From Piezodorus guildinii (Eukaryota > Arthropoda > Insecta > Hemiptera > Pentatomidae), in contig CM041292.1 in the NCBI GenBank assembly GCA_023052935.1, forward strand, positions 135,980,951 to 136,044,950: a stretch of DNA of 64,000 nucleotides, read 5' to 3'. The notes beneath the pieces were generated by a model. The model did no database searches. It was not told the DNA's origin and worked only from the letters and a program-made list of their open reading frames with translations. The position numbers were made by a program, and so were the translations under genes. This document shows, in pieces, positions 32,996 through 43,119 of the stretch. How positions within the stretch are numbered: the stretch's first letter is position 1; every line of letters begins with the position of its first letter.

Positions 32996-33124
32996 CTTTT
33001 TGCGGGACTTGGTTATTTGGACTCAGAGGACCCTAAAACGTGTATTTCCGTTGAAAACTGGAATTCGTAAATTTTCACGATCGCAATACTTTCCCTTACT
33101 ATATATAGTAAGTGAAAGTAAAAT

Positions 33125-36100
33125 ACGTTTTTTATTTTTATTGTTTTGTACATTGCATTTGTTCTCAATAAGGCCATTATTGGTAGTGCGAGAAAAAACT
33201 CTTAAGTTTATTAAAAACATGATTTTAAGAAGCGAAGTAAATAGTAATCTTGTTGCGCGCTCCAGATTTAATAACAAAATACTAATAGTTATGTACAAAA
33301 TAAATTAATAAATATGTTATAAATCATAATCAGGACCTCCGAAACCTGAATATCCATTTTAATAATTTGAAAGAACGTTTATACCAGCAATTAATTTTTC
33401 CTTTCATAAAGAGTACTATCTTCAGGGAAAAGAAGAAATAAATAACAAATATCATACATAATGTTATTTATTAATAAGTAATTATAATTATAGAGGGCAA
33501 TATTTATTTACATATCTAATCGGTAGATGTACTTCAACCGCTCCACTGATCGCATATTCAGGCATGGAGGGACAGTAGCCCCCAAAGGGAGGGGAATGAA
33601 AATGAGTGGAGAGGAAAGACAAGTCGATAATATAAAAAAAAAAAAAAAGAGAAAGAAAGTAGGAAAAAAAGGAATGCGGAAAAGGAAGGAAACAGGTAGA
33701 ATGGTCTGCTGGTGGATCAGGAGCGCAGGAGTTGGCAGGAGCTAGGGGACTAACAGTAGCAGGCAGCCACCCACCCCTCAGGACAGAATGCCAAAATGAG
33801 TCTTTATTCCTCTTTGGACTGTCATATCCTGTATGATATATCCTATCTGAGTTCGATAATTTAATTTTTTATTTGTACAAAATTTTATGGTAACATGATT
33901 TTTAGCCATGTTTTCAGCTCCAACATAATACTAAAAGTAGTTTAATTAGTAGCATCTGTCTCGCGGATGAGTGTGATATATCTTTGAATCCCTAAAACTT
34001 AGTATACCTTTGATATTTGATATGACATACACTGCAGAATCTTGTTGGATTCATCGTTGTATGCAAGAAAATCCAGAAGGGCGAAAATCATCTTTCAAAA
34101 GAAAACCAACTGTGATTTGAAATTACAACTATCAATCCGAAGAAATGAAATTTTGATAGTAGCTTTGATAATAAAATGTAGAAAAGTATGATATGCCTAC
34201 AACAAACCTGTTGAAATTAAGTATCATTGAGCATCTTTTATTTATTATATTCTTTTTTTTTTATTCTGGAACACAAACCTTATGTAATGATTATAAAAAT
34301 TGTGATTTCCAAAAGGTACCAATCAGGGCATATCAGTAAGGTGTATTTTGGATAACTAATTTTGATTTTCTCGAGCTAAATCAAAACTTTTCCATCTGCC
34401 TAAGCGATTACCTGTCTCTTTGAACAAAATAATTGAATGTATGTTCAATATTTTAATATCTATTCCTAAGTATTAGACATAGACATGTTAACTAGGAGAT
34501 TAATAGAAACTAATTTCTATAATAAATATTTAAAAAATTGGATTTTTTTTCGAAAAACAATTTAGACCAAGTGTGCTAATGACTAATATACCTATTTTAT
34601 TGTATTCTACATGCATTCGAATTCACATTTCTCTGCTGGTGGACTTTTAATGTACAAATAAAAATATTAGTATTCTGATGAGTCATTAAAATTAAATATA
34701 AGAAATAGGCCCCTTTATTTGATTATTTCATTTAAAAATTTTAATTTAATTATTATAAATAAACTTTTGATATTACATTATATAAATGGCTAAATCCTCT
34801 GTGATGTTCTGGATTGCTTAGACGGGATTAAAAGTAATAAAATAAAATTAAAGGATTCAAAAGTAGAAAGCATTTCGAGTGATGTTAGCAATAGTTTGAT
34901 TTTTTTTTAATGGTTTTCATGGTTATATTGAGTAATATGAAATAAAAGGCCGTAGTACTCGACTACGGAATGAACTATATTAGACATTTGTATCCACAAT
35001 CAGTCTCAAATTTCTTTCCTGACTATTGAAAAATAACTTTCTTCTGTCGTAATCTGATATACAGAAGACGGATCTCCAAACCAATGTTCAAGCTTAAAAA
35101 TGTTTGTAGAGTACCTAGAAAATAATTATTATTCAGTTATTTATAATATTTTGAACAATATGGATTTCTTGGGTGCTGAGTAGAAACTAGCATCATTTTT
35201 AGATTTAAAAAATCTATGCGGCTTATTTACCTAATAATGTTTACATCCATTAAAATGTTTTTAACCAAAAATCATTAGTACTTAAACATTATTAATTTAT
35301 AATTTTTGGATTTTGAATTTAAACAGTTTTGCTCAAAAACCATATCTTTATCATTTTCCAAACTCTAGATATAAAATACAGCAATTTAAAATTACTTCTT
35401 TGAGTTCCTAGACCACTGGTTGAAACAGAACATTTTCAGTTGACTTTTTTAATAAAGAAGCAGATAAAAAAGTTTTGATCAAAACCATTGAACAAAACAT
35501 CTTATCTCTTTGTAAGAAGTGCCTATAATCTTTATTTTTTTTAAATATTTCCACTTTTAATCATCTTTATATTATTAATAGGTTTTTGTTGTCAAACCAT
35601 CGTTACATTTATTTAGAATAGCCATAGATTATGTTGACATAGTGAGAAGTTACTACGTGAGGTAGATCTCGCGTGCAACAAGGTGTGGACAGGAGCTGAT
35701 GTAGGTTCTAGCCTGATAATACCTAGAGCTTCGGGCCCTTATCACGCTCCAATAATCGATATTTAGCATCAACTGTCTATTGTTATATTCCAGGATAGGC
35801 CAACCCTATATGCTATTCCCAGTAGGTTGACCCACTAACACCATGAATACCTAAATCACAACTTTCAGCAGATAATTTTCTAAATTATATTCACGCCTAC
35901 TTAAAATAGGTTTTCATTTATTTAATTGTTGAATTCGTAGGCCTCATTAGTGAATTCAGAAATATATTCTAATGATGTAAACTATAATATTTATCAAAAT
36001 CATCAAAAGAAGTGAATTCCTTTAAACCTATCTTGTATTTTTTATATACTATTGCAAAAAAAAAAAAAACGCGGAAGGAGAGATGAGGTGAGAAATTAAT

Positions 36101-36164
36101 TTTTCCATAATGTAATTCAACCGTTACCAGAATATATTTCAAAAACACCCAGTATATATATTTA
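33125..36164. other. Intergenic DNA without recognised gene
   Basis: Contains an A/G-rich patch at about 33560-33740 with a purine-biased open frame (72 codons) that I read as low-complexity. The rest is AT-rich. No gene, RNA or repeat could be supported, apart from homopolymers (for example about 36055-36070). Confidence 0.4.
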
Positions 36165-36310
36165 TTTATTCGTGGCCCTACGGTCCTGCAAGGATCTGGG
36201 CCTCTCTCATTACTCTTCTCCATTCCCTCCTATTCCGGCAAGCATACGCCATCTTCCAATGTCTATCTTCTTTAGGAAGTTCTCAACTTCGTCCTACAAA
36301 CTAAGTGATC
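36165..36310 (-). pseudogene. LINE C-terminal/3' tail fragment, minus strand
   Basis: The minus strand has a short peptide 'WKMAYACRNRREWRRVMREA' 'QILAGP' then stop, followed by 'GGGCCACGAATAAATAAATA'. This is the usual end of an RTE/CR1-like ORF2 plus its tail. A second decayed copy is at 27946-28090. Confidence 0.55.
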
Positions 36311-36311
36311 T

Positions 36312-36328
36312 ACGTGGTCTAGTATATA

Positions 36329-36390
<62 letters not shown>
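36312..36390. repeat. (TA)n microsatellite
   Basis: About 60-70 bp of nearly pure TA repeats between two LINE-derived segments. Confidence 0.95.
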
Positions 36391-36419
36391 CAGGGTATCT
36401 CACAAATGTTTCGTCATAC

Positions 36420-39400
36420 TGTAATAATAATAATAATAAATAATAAATAAATTCTTTATTATTCTGGGACAAGTCCCTTTGGAATAACATCTACATAACA
36501 TGTAAATTGGACTTAAGAGTCTTAGAGAAATTAATTATTTATAAACAATTTGACTAGAACTAACAGAAAACAGACATATGCAAATATGTTGAAAATAGAA
36601 TAAAATAGAGTCAATTACAATTTTGTTCTGACTGGATGGTCATGAGATGAATGAGTAAGCGGGATTTGAATACAGGAAGAGAGTTGGAGTGACGGATAGA
36701 AAGAGGAATAAAATTCCATAGGATTGAGGATCGGATAAGGAACGATCTGTCAAAATGTGCAGATTGGTGGGCCGTTGTGTATAAATCTGAAGGCCTAGAG
36801 CGTGTACAGCGGGAATGGACAGAGGATTTGAATTGTAAAAGGTTGAAAATGTATGATGGACGCCGGGATTGAATAACTTGGTATAGGAATGATGCAAGGA
36901 AATACTTCCGACGATTGGAAGGATAAAGCCACTTCAACTCGCTATAAAATTCGGAGACGGAGGTGTATCTCGGGACCCCGAAGATAAATCGAACAAAGCA
37001 ATTAATTAGGCGTTTTATTTTTACTTCGAGATCCCCAGAAACACAACCGTATACGGTACAGCAGTAGTCGAAGTGGGGGAATATTAGAGAGGTAACGAGG
37101 AGCTTCCGGGTTTCATACGGGAATAGGTGACGAAGGGAATTCAGTCGCTTTAAGGTGTAAAAGGTGCGGCGGGAAATTTCGGAAATATGGTTCTTGAAAG
37201 AGAGGGTTTGATCAAAGGTTACTCCCAGATTCCTGACGGTCGGATAAAACTTTATAGGGTTACCATTTAGGAAGAGGGTTGGGATATGTGGAACAGTTTT
37301 CAAGAAGTGATGGGATCCTATTACAATGGCCTTTGTTTTTTCAATATTTAGTTTTAGTTTGTTGACTACAGCCCAGTGACTTATTCGATCTAAGTCCTCT
37401 TGTAGTCTTTTTGTTGCTGGTAATAGGTCGGGAGGTGGGAAGGAAAGGTAAATTTGAAAATCGTCTGCATAGAGGTGGTATTTAGAGTGATTAATATGGA
37501 GAGGCAGGTCATTAATATAAATAGCAAATAGGATAGGAGAAAGAGACAACCCCTGTGGGACAACGCAGGAAAGGGGCAAGGTTGAGGATGGGGGCTGGTC
37601 TGGCACTACTACGTACTGAGAACGATCGGAGAGAAAGGATTGAAACCAGCGCAAAGCACTGTTGGATACTGGAAGATTTTGGAGTTTGGTAAGAAGGATG
37701 CTATGGTCAACGGTGTCAAACGCCTTTGAGAAATCGAGAAGGATAAGAATTGTTATTTGTTGGTGATCAATGGCAGTTTGGAGGTCTTGTGTTATTTTAA
37801 GGAGAGCGGATTGGGTAGAATAACCAGATCGAAAACCGGATTGGAGAGGACTAAGAAGGGAGTTTTCTTCTAGGAAATTTGAGAGTTGGGTTTGAACAAG
37901 GCGTTCGAGCGGTTTTGAAAGATTGGAGAGAAGAGAAATAGGACGGAAATCTTGCGGTGAGGTAGGATTTGGAACTTTATTTAGTGGTCGGACGAGGGCA
38001 GTTTTCCAGGAAGAAGGAAAAATTGAATTTTGTAGAGAGAAATTATATATATGATAGAGTATGGGTATGAGGGATGGGAGGCTGGAATTTATTAATTTTA
38101 CAGGGATATTGTCAGGTCCATAGTCATTGGTATGGGATTTTGAGATTGTAGCAAGCAGCTCGTCGTATGAAACATGAGAAAAAAGAAAACTGTCAGGATT
38201 AAACCTTCGGTAAGTAATGTCAGGAGCTATTGAGGAATTAGAAGGTGAGGAAATGTAATGATTATTGAGTTCGTCAGGCGTGATTTGGAAAGAACTAAGG
38301 TTATTGGATTCAGGGAAGGACAATTTACGAAGAATTTTCCATTTAGATCTAGAATCGGGAGCTTCGGAAAGGACAGAATGGATATGGAGAGATTTAGCAC
38401 GTCGTACTGCGGATTGGGTTTCGTTTCGAAGTCTCTTGAAAGACTCATAATCATCTTGCTGACGAGTACGTCGAAATTTGCGTCTTGCCGCTTCTCTTCT
38501 TTTCATCATTGTCTTTATTTCTGGGGTCAGCCAAGGCGCAGTAGGACGGCGTAAGGTTCTGGTTTTTAACGGAGCATGGGTGTCTAATATGGATTGTAGG
38601 TTTGAGGTGAGAAAGGAGACCTTAAGATCAATGGAGTTGTAGGAGTATAGATAGTCCCAGTGGATGGAGTCAAGATCAGGTTGAAGGGATTCATGGGAAA
38701 GAAGGTCCAAATTACGATATGATATAATTTTTGGTGTAAAGGATTTGACAGGTAGGTTATATGCGATATGGATAAGGTCGTGTGATGAAAGAAACGGAAC
38801 GGTGTGCTGTGAGGAGGAAATAATTTTTGTAGGAGAATCAGAAATATGGAGGTCTAACCAGGTATCTGAGTGTTGTGTGTGATGGGTAGGATAGTAAGGA
38901 ACAAGATAAAGATTGAGGGAGTATATTAGATCTGTAAGGAAGGATTTGTCACTGGACTCAGATATCATATTAGTGTTGAAGTCACCAGAAATAATTATAT
39001 TGTTATATGCTGAGACCAGTTGGACAAGGGAGGATTGGAAGAGGTCATAAAATGGAACACGGGGAGGTCGGTAGATAACTGCGTATAGCAAGGGTGAGGA
39101 GATGGTTGAAATTTCAACAAACATATATTCTATGTGAGGTAAGGGATTATGAGGAGATATTAGTAGGATTTTGGCTTTCAGGCTATCATGAATATACAGC
39201 CCGACTCCACCTCCCATGCGATCAGATCGGTCATGTCTGAGGAAGGAGTAATTTGGAAGGGAAACCTGAGAGGAGGGGATAAATGGTTTTAACCATGTTT
39301 CGGATACGGCTACTATGTGATAAAAATTGTCAAGGAAATATAGTTGGAATTCATCATAGTGGGTTAGGAGAGATTGTGCGTTGATGTGACAGGAAGTTAG

Positions 39401-39480
39401 GATATTAGTCATAATATAAGGGTTGAGGGGGAAAGACTGAAAAGAGGATTAGGGTTGAAGGTAGGGATATAATAGTTTTT
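36420..39480 (-). mobile_element. CR1/L2-like non-LTR retrotransposon with intact ORF2-like frame
   Basis: Minus-strand element. The 3' end lies at about 36420 with an 'AATAAAGAATTTATTTATTA' then (TTA)n-type tail; the long ORF is 36611-39412. The 5' UTR extends past 39412 for an uncertain distance towards a TA/CA microsatellite (39560-39715). No ORF1-like frame was found upstream, so it is either single-ORF or 5'-truncated. A weak TACTGTAA match near 36410 and 39963 could be a duplication, but I do not rely on it. Confidence 0.85.
36611..39412 (-). CDS. CR1/L2-like endonuclease/reverse transcriptase
   Basis: A 933-codon frame starting at an ATG. The APE-type endonuclease begins almost at once with 'TSCHINAQSLLTHYDEF', then 'IVAVSETWLKPFIP', 'RSDRMGGGVGLYI', 'VIYRPPRVPF' and 'IIISGDFNTNM'. 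RT motifs: 'GPDNIPVKLINSSLPSLIPI', 'DFRPISLLSNLSKPLERLV', 'LQSGFRSGYSTQSALLK', motif A 'LLDFSKAFDTVDHSI', motif B 'VVPQGLSLSPILFAIYIND' and motif C 'LYADDFQIYLSF' (about residue 647). All catalytic motifs are present and there is no stop, so the protein could be active. The 'SETWL', 'GGGV' and YADDFQ pattern fits the CR1/L2/Daphne group; the exact clade needs a tree. Confidence 0.92.
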   Translation of the reverse strand: MTNILTSCHINAQSLLTHYDEFQLYFLDNFYHIVAVSETWLKPFIPSSQVSLPNYSFLRHDRSDRMGGGVGLYIHDSLKAKILLISPHNPLPHIEYMFVEISTISSPLLYAVIYRPPRVPFYDLFQSSLVQLVSAYNNIIISGDFNTNMISESSDKSFLTDLIYSLNLYLVPYYPTHHTQHSDTWLDLHISDSPTKIISSSQHTVPFLSSHDLIHIAYNLPVKSFTPKIISYRNLDLLSHESLQPDLDSIHWDYLYSYNSIDLKVSFLTSNLQSILDTHAPLKTRTLRRPTAPWLTPEIKTMMKRREAARRKFRRTRQQDDYESFKRLRNETQSAVRRAKSLHIHSVLSEAPDSRSKWKILRKLSFPESNNLSSFQITPDELNNHYISSPSNSSIAPDITYRRFNPDSFLFSHVSYDELLATISKSHTNDYGPDNIPVKLINSSLPSLIPILYHIYNFSLQNSIFPSSWKTALVRPLNKVPNPTSPQDFRPISLLSNLSKPLERLVQTQLSNFLEENSLLSPLQSGFRSGYSTQSALLKITQDLQTAIDHQQITILILLDFSKAFDTVDHSILLTKLQNLPVSNSALRWFQSFLSDRSQYVVVPDQPPSSTLPLSCVVPQGLSLSPILFAIYINDLPLHINHSKYHLYADDFQIYLSFPPPDLLPATKRLQEDLDRISHWAVVNKLKLNIEKTKAIVIGSHHFLKTVPHIPTLFLNGNPIKFYPTVRNLGVTFDQTLSFKNHISEISRRTFYTLKRLNSLRHLFPYETRKLLVTSLIFPHFDYCCTVYGCVSGDLEVKIKRLINCFVRFIFGVPRYTSVSEFYSELKWLYPSNRRKYFLASFLYQVIQSRRPSYIFNLLQFKSSVHSRCTRSRPSDLYTTAHQSAHFDRSFLIRSSILWNFIPLSIRHSNSLPVFKSRLLIHLMTIQSEQNCN

Positions 39481-39554
39481 CATCCAGCACTCTATTTTAC
39501 ATTGAGAAAAAGTGGAACTGTAAATTACAGATATGTTTTTTAAGCCAATACAAA

Positions 39555-39666
39555 GTATATAGATATATATACACACACACACACATATATATACACATAT
39601 ATATATATATATATATATACATATAAATATATATATATACATATACACACATACATAGACACACAT

Positions 39667-39713
<47 letters not shown>

Positions 39714-39718
39714 AATCC
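39555..39718. repeat. Compound (TA)n/(CA)n/(TG)n microsatellite
   Basis: Alternating TA- and CA-rich runs. Long but meaningless open frames on the minus strand are by-products of the dinucleotide repeat. Confidence 0.95.
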
Positions 39719-41779
39719 AATAAAGGTTATATAACAGTCGAGAGAGAGAAAATAAAATAATAAAATAAAAACAATTAAAAGAAATGCTAAGAAGAAAATA
39801 ATACTGGATATTTAACAAACATATCCCAGTTTCTATTAAATGTGAATAACCACTGATGGAGCATAATAATAGATAGAAATGAAATTTGGTCCAGATATAC
39901 AGATATATCTTCAAAATAAAGTAAATAAATACAATATCTTCTATCCAAAAAAAATAAAGTAGTACTGTAAGAGTGGATACTGCAATAGTTTTGACCAACT
40001 GCTGTTCTAAGGCAACGGTAGCTTAAAAAAAGTATTAGTTAATATATTCAATGTGGGTAAAGACTATATTTACTGTAACCACTGGAGTTCTTTTCCAAAG
40101 GTGTCGTGTATACCAATATTAATAGTTGGCAAACAGCGGAAAATTAAAATAAACAGGTTTCAATAAATTAGATTATTTATTAGCTTATACATATTACTAT
40201 ATTTACGCAACGCCTAGCACTATGACTGAGAATACAGAGGTACTCGTTACTACTAGCATTGCCATACAATATTACAAAAAGTTATCTTAGGATACTTGAG
40301 TCGGCTAGCGAAAATAGAATTAGTCTCAGGCGTCCTTTCTCAATTCGTTCCCCATCATCAGACTTCTCTAGACTCTCTGACGGCCTACGTGGAAGTTCTT
40401 CCACTCTTCTGTGACTCGAAAACGGCCCTCCTCTTCTCGTGGATGAAATACAACTGACCTCTTCTGCTCCTTGATGCACACCCTCGTCTCCTCTACCCCC
40501 TCTACTTTTTAAAAATACTATATTTTGCAAATTACTGATCTCCTATCGGTGGTCATGTGCAAAGGGAGGGGGGCTGATATGGGAAGTGTCCGAAGTCGGC
40601 GGTCTATCCCTTCTCCACTCTTAATACTCTTGTCGGCTAATAGGAAGTTCAGGGTGCCGCGGTAGGGATATACCAATGGGAGATCTTAGGGAAGGGAGAG
40701 AGGGGTAGGAAACGCCTTTTGTACTTTTGCAGACAAAGCTTATTAATATTTATTTAATTGATATAATAATTATCCAATAATGAAATTACACCCTCAGTAT
40801 CCTCAAAACATAACAATACTAGACCTTAAGTATAACAAAAAAGTTCATATGACCGATAGTCTGATTTTCAACAGGTAAGGGAGGAAATCAAATTTTGGGT
40901 ATTTTGCTGTTACCCATGTTTTTCATCAGGAAAACTCAAATATATCAACTTGATGTGCACGCACAGAAAAACAAGTGGTATCAAATAAAATAGGAGAAAA
41001 TTTCCAAGAAGGTTATTAAGTCAAGCCCTAAAAGTAAGAAAGTTAGTGTCGCACGACATTAGCATAAAGTAAAATTTTAATATTTCTAAGAATATTCAGA
41101 CATTTAAAGTGCTATTACTCTTCTATAGTCGACTTATAGATTTTCCAGGTCTCAGATAAACTTCATCATCCAACTAGCTTAAAAATATTGCAAAAAAATC
41201 TACCTTCATTGGTCATCAAGGATGCGAGGAGGCAAGAATTTGAAAAAAAAGAGGACCAATGAGAAAGTTTGTGTTTAATATTTTTATAAATGTCTAGTCA
41301 TATTGTGGGAGCCGGTACTAAATAGACCTCATGAGATATAAAAAAGTTTATATGGTCCATCGTCCGACTCTCAGCGATCAGAGAGAAAAATCAAATTTTG
41401 AGATTTCTGCTGTTATCCATGGTATTCACTGAACTGCAAAAATCTCAAAATTATTTGTCATAAAAATTAAAACTGTTAATACTAGCTCATAGGGATTGTT
41501 TTTGTATACATTTTTCATTAGATTCGTTTTTATTAGACTGAGTACAGCCCAGGACAAAGATTATTTATTCATCAATGATGTAATAACTTAATTGGAAATA
41601 AATAATAATTTATCGATAGATATAAAACTTTTTTTCCAAAAACCATTTAAAAACAATCATAATGTATTTTTTTAACTAGAAATGGGTTGAAAAACTAAAA
41701 CTATTTCAACCGTCACCCGTAATTCCATACTAAATGCGATGTTATTATTTTTAATTTAAGTAAACCACAACATTTCTGT
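39719..41779. other. Intergenic DNA; probable diverged direct repeat about 508 bp apart
   Basis: No gene. Segments starting near 40827 ('AAAAAAGTTCATATGACCGA') and 41335 ('AAAAAGTTTATATGGTCCAT') are similar for roughly 100 bp. Both have 'ATCAAATTTTG(G/A)G', 'TGCTGTTA(C/T)CCATG' and 'TTCA(T/C)' in order. A GC-richer patch at 40330-40700 is unassigned. Confidence 0.4.
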
Positions 41780-41788
41780 GTATTAAGG

Positions 41789-41983
41789 TTTTTGTTTTTG
41801 TTTTGTTTTTTCACCCCTACCTCGCCTTTGAAGACTATACGGGGTGAGGAAGAGGGATTAATGTTGAGAAAAAAAAAACCCAGCACCGAGACTCAAACTC
41901 GTATTTATTTGATTTTAAATTATTTGGTCCTCTGTGTTGCTAGGCAACGCGTGCTAACTCGCTCTGCTACCCTGCCCCCTTGC
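41789..41983 (-). mobile_element. tRNA-derived SINE, family SINE-3
   Basis: A minus-strand element of 195 bp flanked by perfect 9-bp duplications GTATTAAGG (41780-41788 and 41984-41992). Its 5' head is tRNA-like: box A-like 'GGGTAGCAGAGCGAGTTAGC' (41972-41951) and box B-like 'CGAGTTTGAGTCTCGG' (41901-41886). The distance between them is stretched by an AT-rich insertion. The 3' end is an A-rich (CAAAA)n-like tail. Too long and interrupted to be a functional tRNA. Confidence 0.85.
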
Positions 41984-41992
41984 GTATTAAGG

Positions 41993-42927
41993 GTTAAATT
42001 GGATCTGATTTTACATAATCTACTTTAAGTCAAGAGCCTAAGAATAGAGAAAATGAAATATTCGTTAGATTGTGCAATTCCTGTTCTCCGAAAGCAAAAA
42101 AAAAAAAAAAAAAAAAAAAATGAAAACTCGCTTACAGTACTTAAAGGGCCAGAAACAATCAAAACACCCCCATCAATGAGAATGGGATGCTTGGCAATAA
42201 CATTAAATCACGCCAATTCCTCAAAGCCACCCACATTGCATCACGGCCAATAAATATTACAGATAAAAGCCAATTCTCAACATTCTTCCCTAAATTGATT
42301 CCTCCCATCTGTGCCACCAGCAAACCTATCGGAATAGATTTAATAAGAACATTTTTTTTTTTTTTCCCCTCTGGTTTTATTTTTACACAAAATACAATAC
42401 AAATATGATGTGTACACGTCACAGATATTTGTCCTATTACCCGAAGGTATTCCATGGAGGATTTCTATGTGCGCTCCATGCACTATTAACATTTCAAGGG
42501 CTTCTATGTCTTTATGTATCAATTACAAAATAGGAGGGACCATTCTTCAGGATCATAAGAAATTAATAAACATTTTTCGATTGAGCTTTATATTTCAAAT
42601 GAAGCAATCGAGAAGAAAGAAAATATTCCTTGGTGTGTAGGAAATTCATTCAGAAGAACAAGAAAACTATGAATTCGGGCATGTTTATTATTATTTATTA
42701 TAATTATTTATTCATTAATTAATGAATATTAAAATTATTTGTATTGATTAATTGAAGTTTTACCAGGATTAATTTTTTATGTTGCAAATTATAAATTTTA
42801 AAGAAGATCGGAATTAAATAAGAGAGTTGTAAAATTTAGCAGGTCTTAATAAAACTAATATATCCAACGCAGTTCTATTCTAGCCAACATTTGATTCAAA
42901 ATTATAAACAATTAGAAATCTAAAGGA
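41993..42927. other. Unassigned; T-poor island between A and T homopolymers (42121-42350)
   Basis: A poly(A) of about 28 (42093-42120) and a poly(T) of about 15 (42351-42365) bracket about 230 bp that is poor in T/G on this strand. A 98-codon minus frame (42455-42159) crosses it, containing 'VALRNWRDLMLLPSIPF'. I recognise no domain with confidence. The remainder is AT-rich. Confidence 0.3.
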
Positions 42928-43119
42928 TTAGAGATTCGGGTGTTGGCCAAAAAATATTAGAAAACAGTGAATACTATTTATTAACCGACGTTTCGATAAA
43001 TGTCGTCCGTCTTTATCAGAGCACTGATACTTCTCCGGTGAAGTAGGAAAGCTGAATGACAGCGGTTTGACAACAGTTTCGACCCGAAAGTTTGGTAAAA
43101 AAAAATATTCTTTTCGCAA
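42928..43119 (-). repeat. Penelope-like remnant with hammerhead-like motif (degenerate)
   Basis: On the minus strand, 43019-42990 reads 'CTGATAAAGACGGACGACAT' 'TTATCGAAAC', then 'GTCGGTTAATAAATAG' and 'CACTGTTTTCTA'. The CTGA...GAAAC arrangement followed by an AT-rich spacer and 'ACTGTTTTCTA' is shared with the clearer motif at 51218-51245. Terminal hammerhead ribozymes are known from Penelope-like retroelements. The core is not canonical (CUGAUAA rather than CUGANGA), so it is probably inactive. Confidence 0.45.

Larger units (their letters stand above)
29944..33124 (+). repeat. Family X repeat copy (X7) interrupted by a satellite complex
   Basis: The 5' part (29944-30231) has the canonical start 'TCTGCGGGCAACACACGACT' and the landmark 'TTTCCAACGGTATATCATAC'. 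After about 2.26 kb of satellite and inverted-repeat DNA the family resumes at about 32495 with 'ACTCATGTTCAAAAACGAAA'. It continues to the 3' palindrome 'CTTACTATATATAGTAAG' (33095-33112) and 'TGAAAGTAAA'. ACTTTCACTTAC (29965-29976) and GTAAGTGAAAGT (33108-33119) form a perfect 12-bp inverted repeat near the ends. A long (CA)n lies at 32954-32992, at the site where other copies have a short one. Confidence 0.85.

Noticed and set aside
39497..39998. Overlapping minus-strand open frames of 71-152 codons
   Set aside because: They are reading frames through (TA)n/(CA)n repeats, rich in Ile/Tyr/Cys/Val, with no domain.
42159..42455. Possible transporter exon ('LRNWRDLMLLPSIPF' vaguely like a membrane-transporter segment)
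   Set aside because: A single short motif resemblance is insufficient, and flanking homopolymers and a stop argue against a functional exon.
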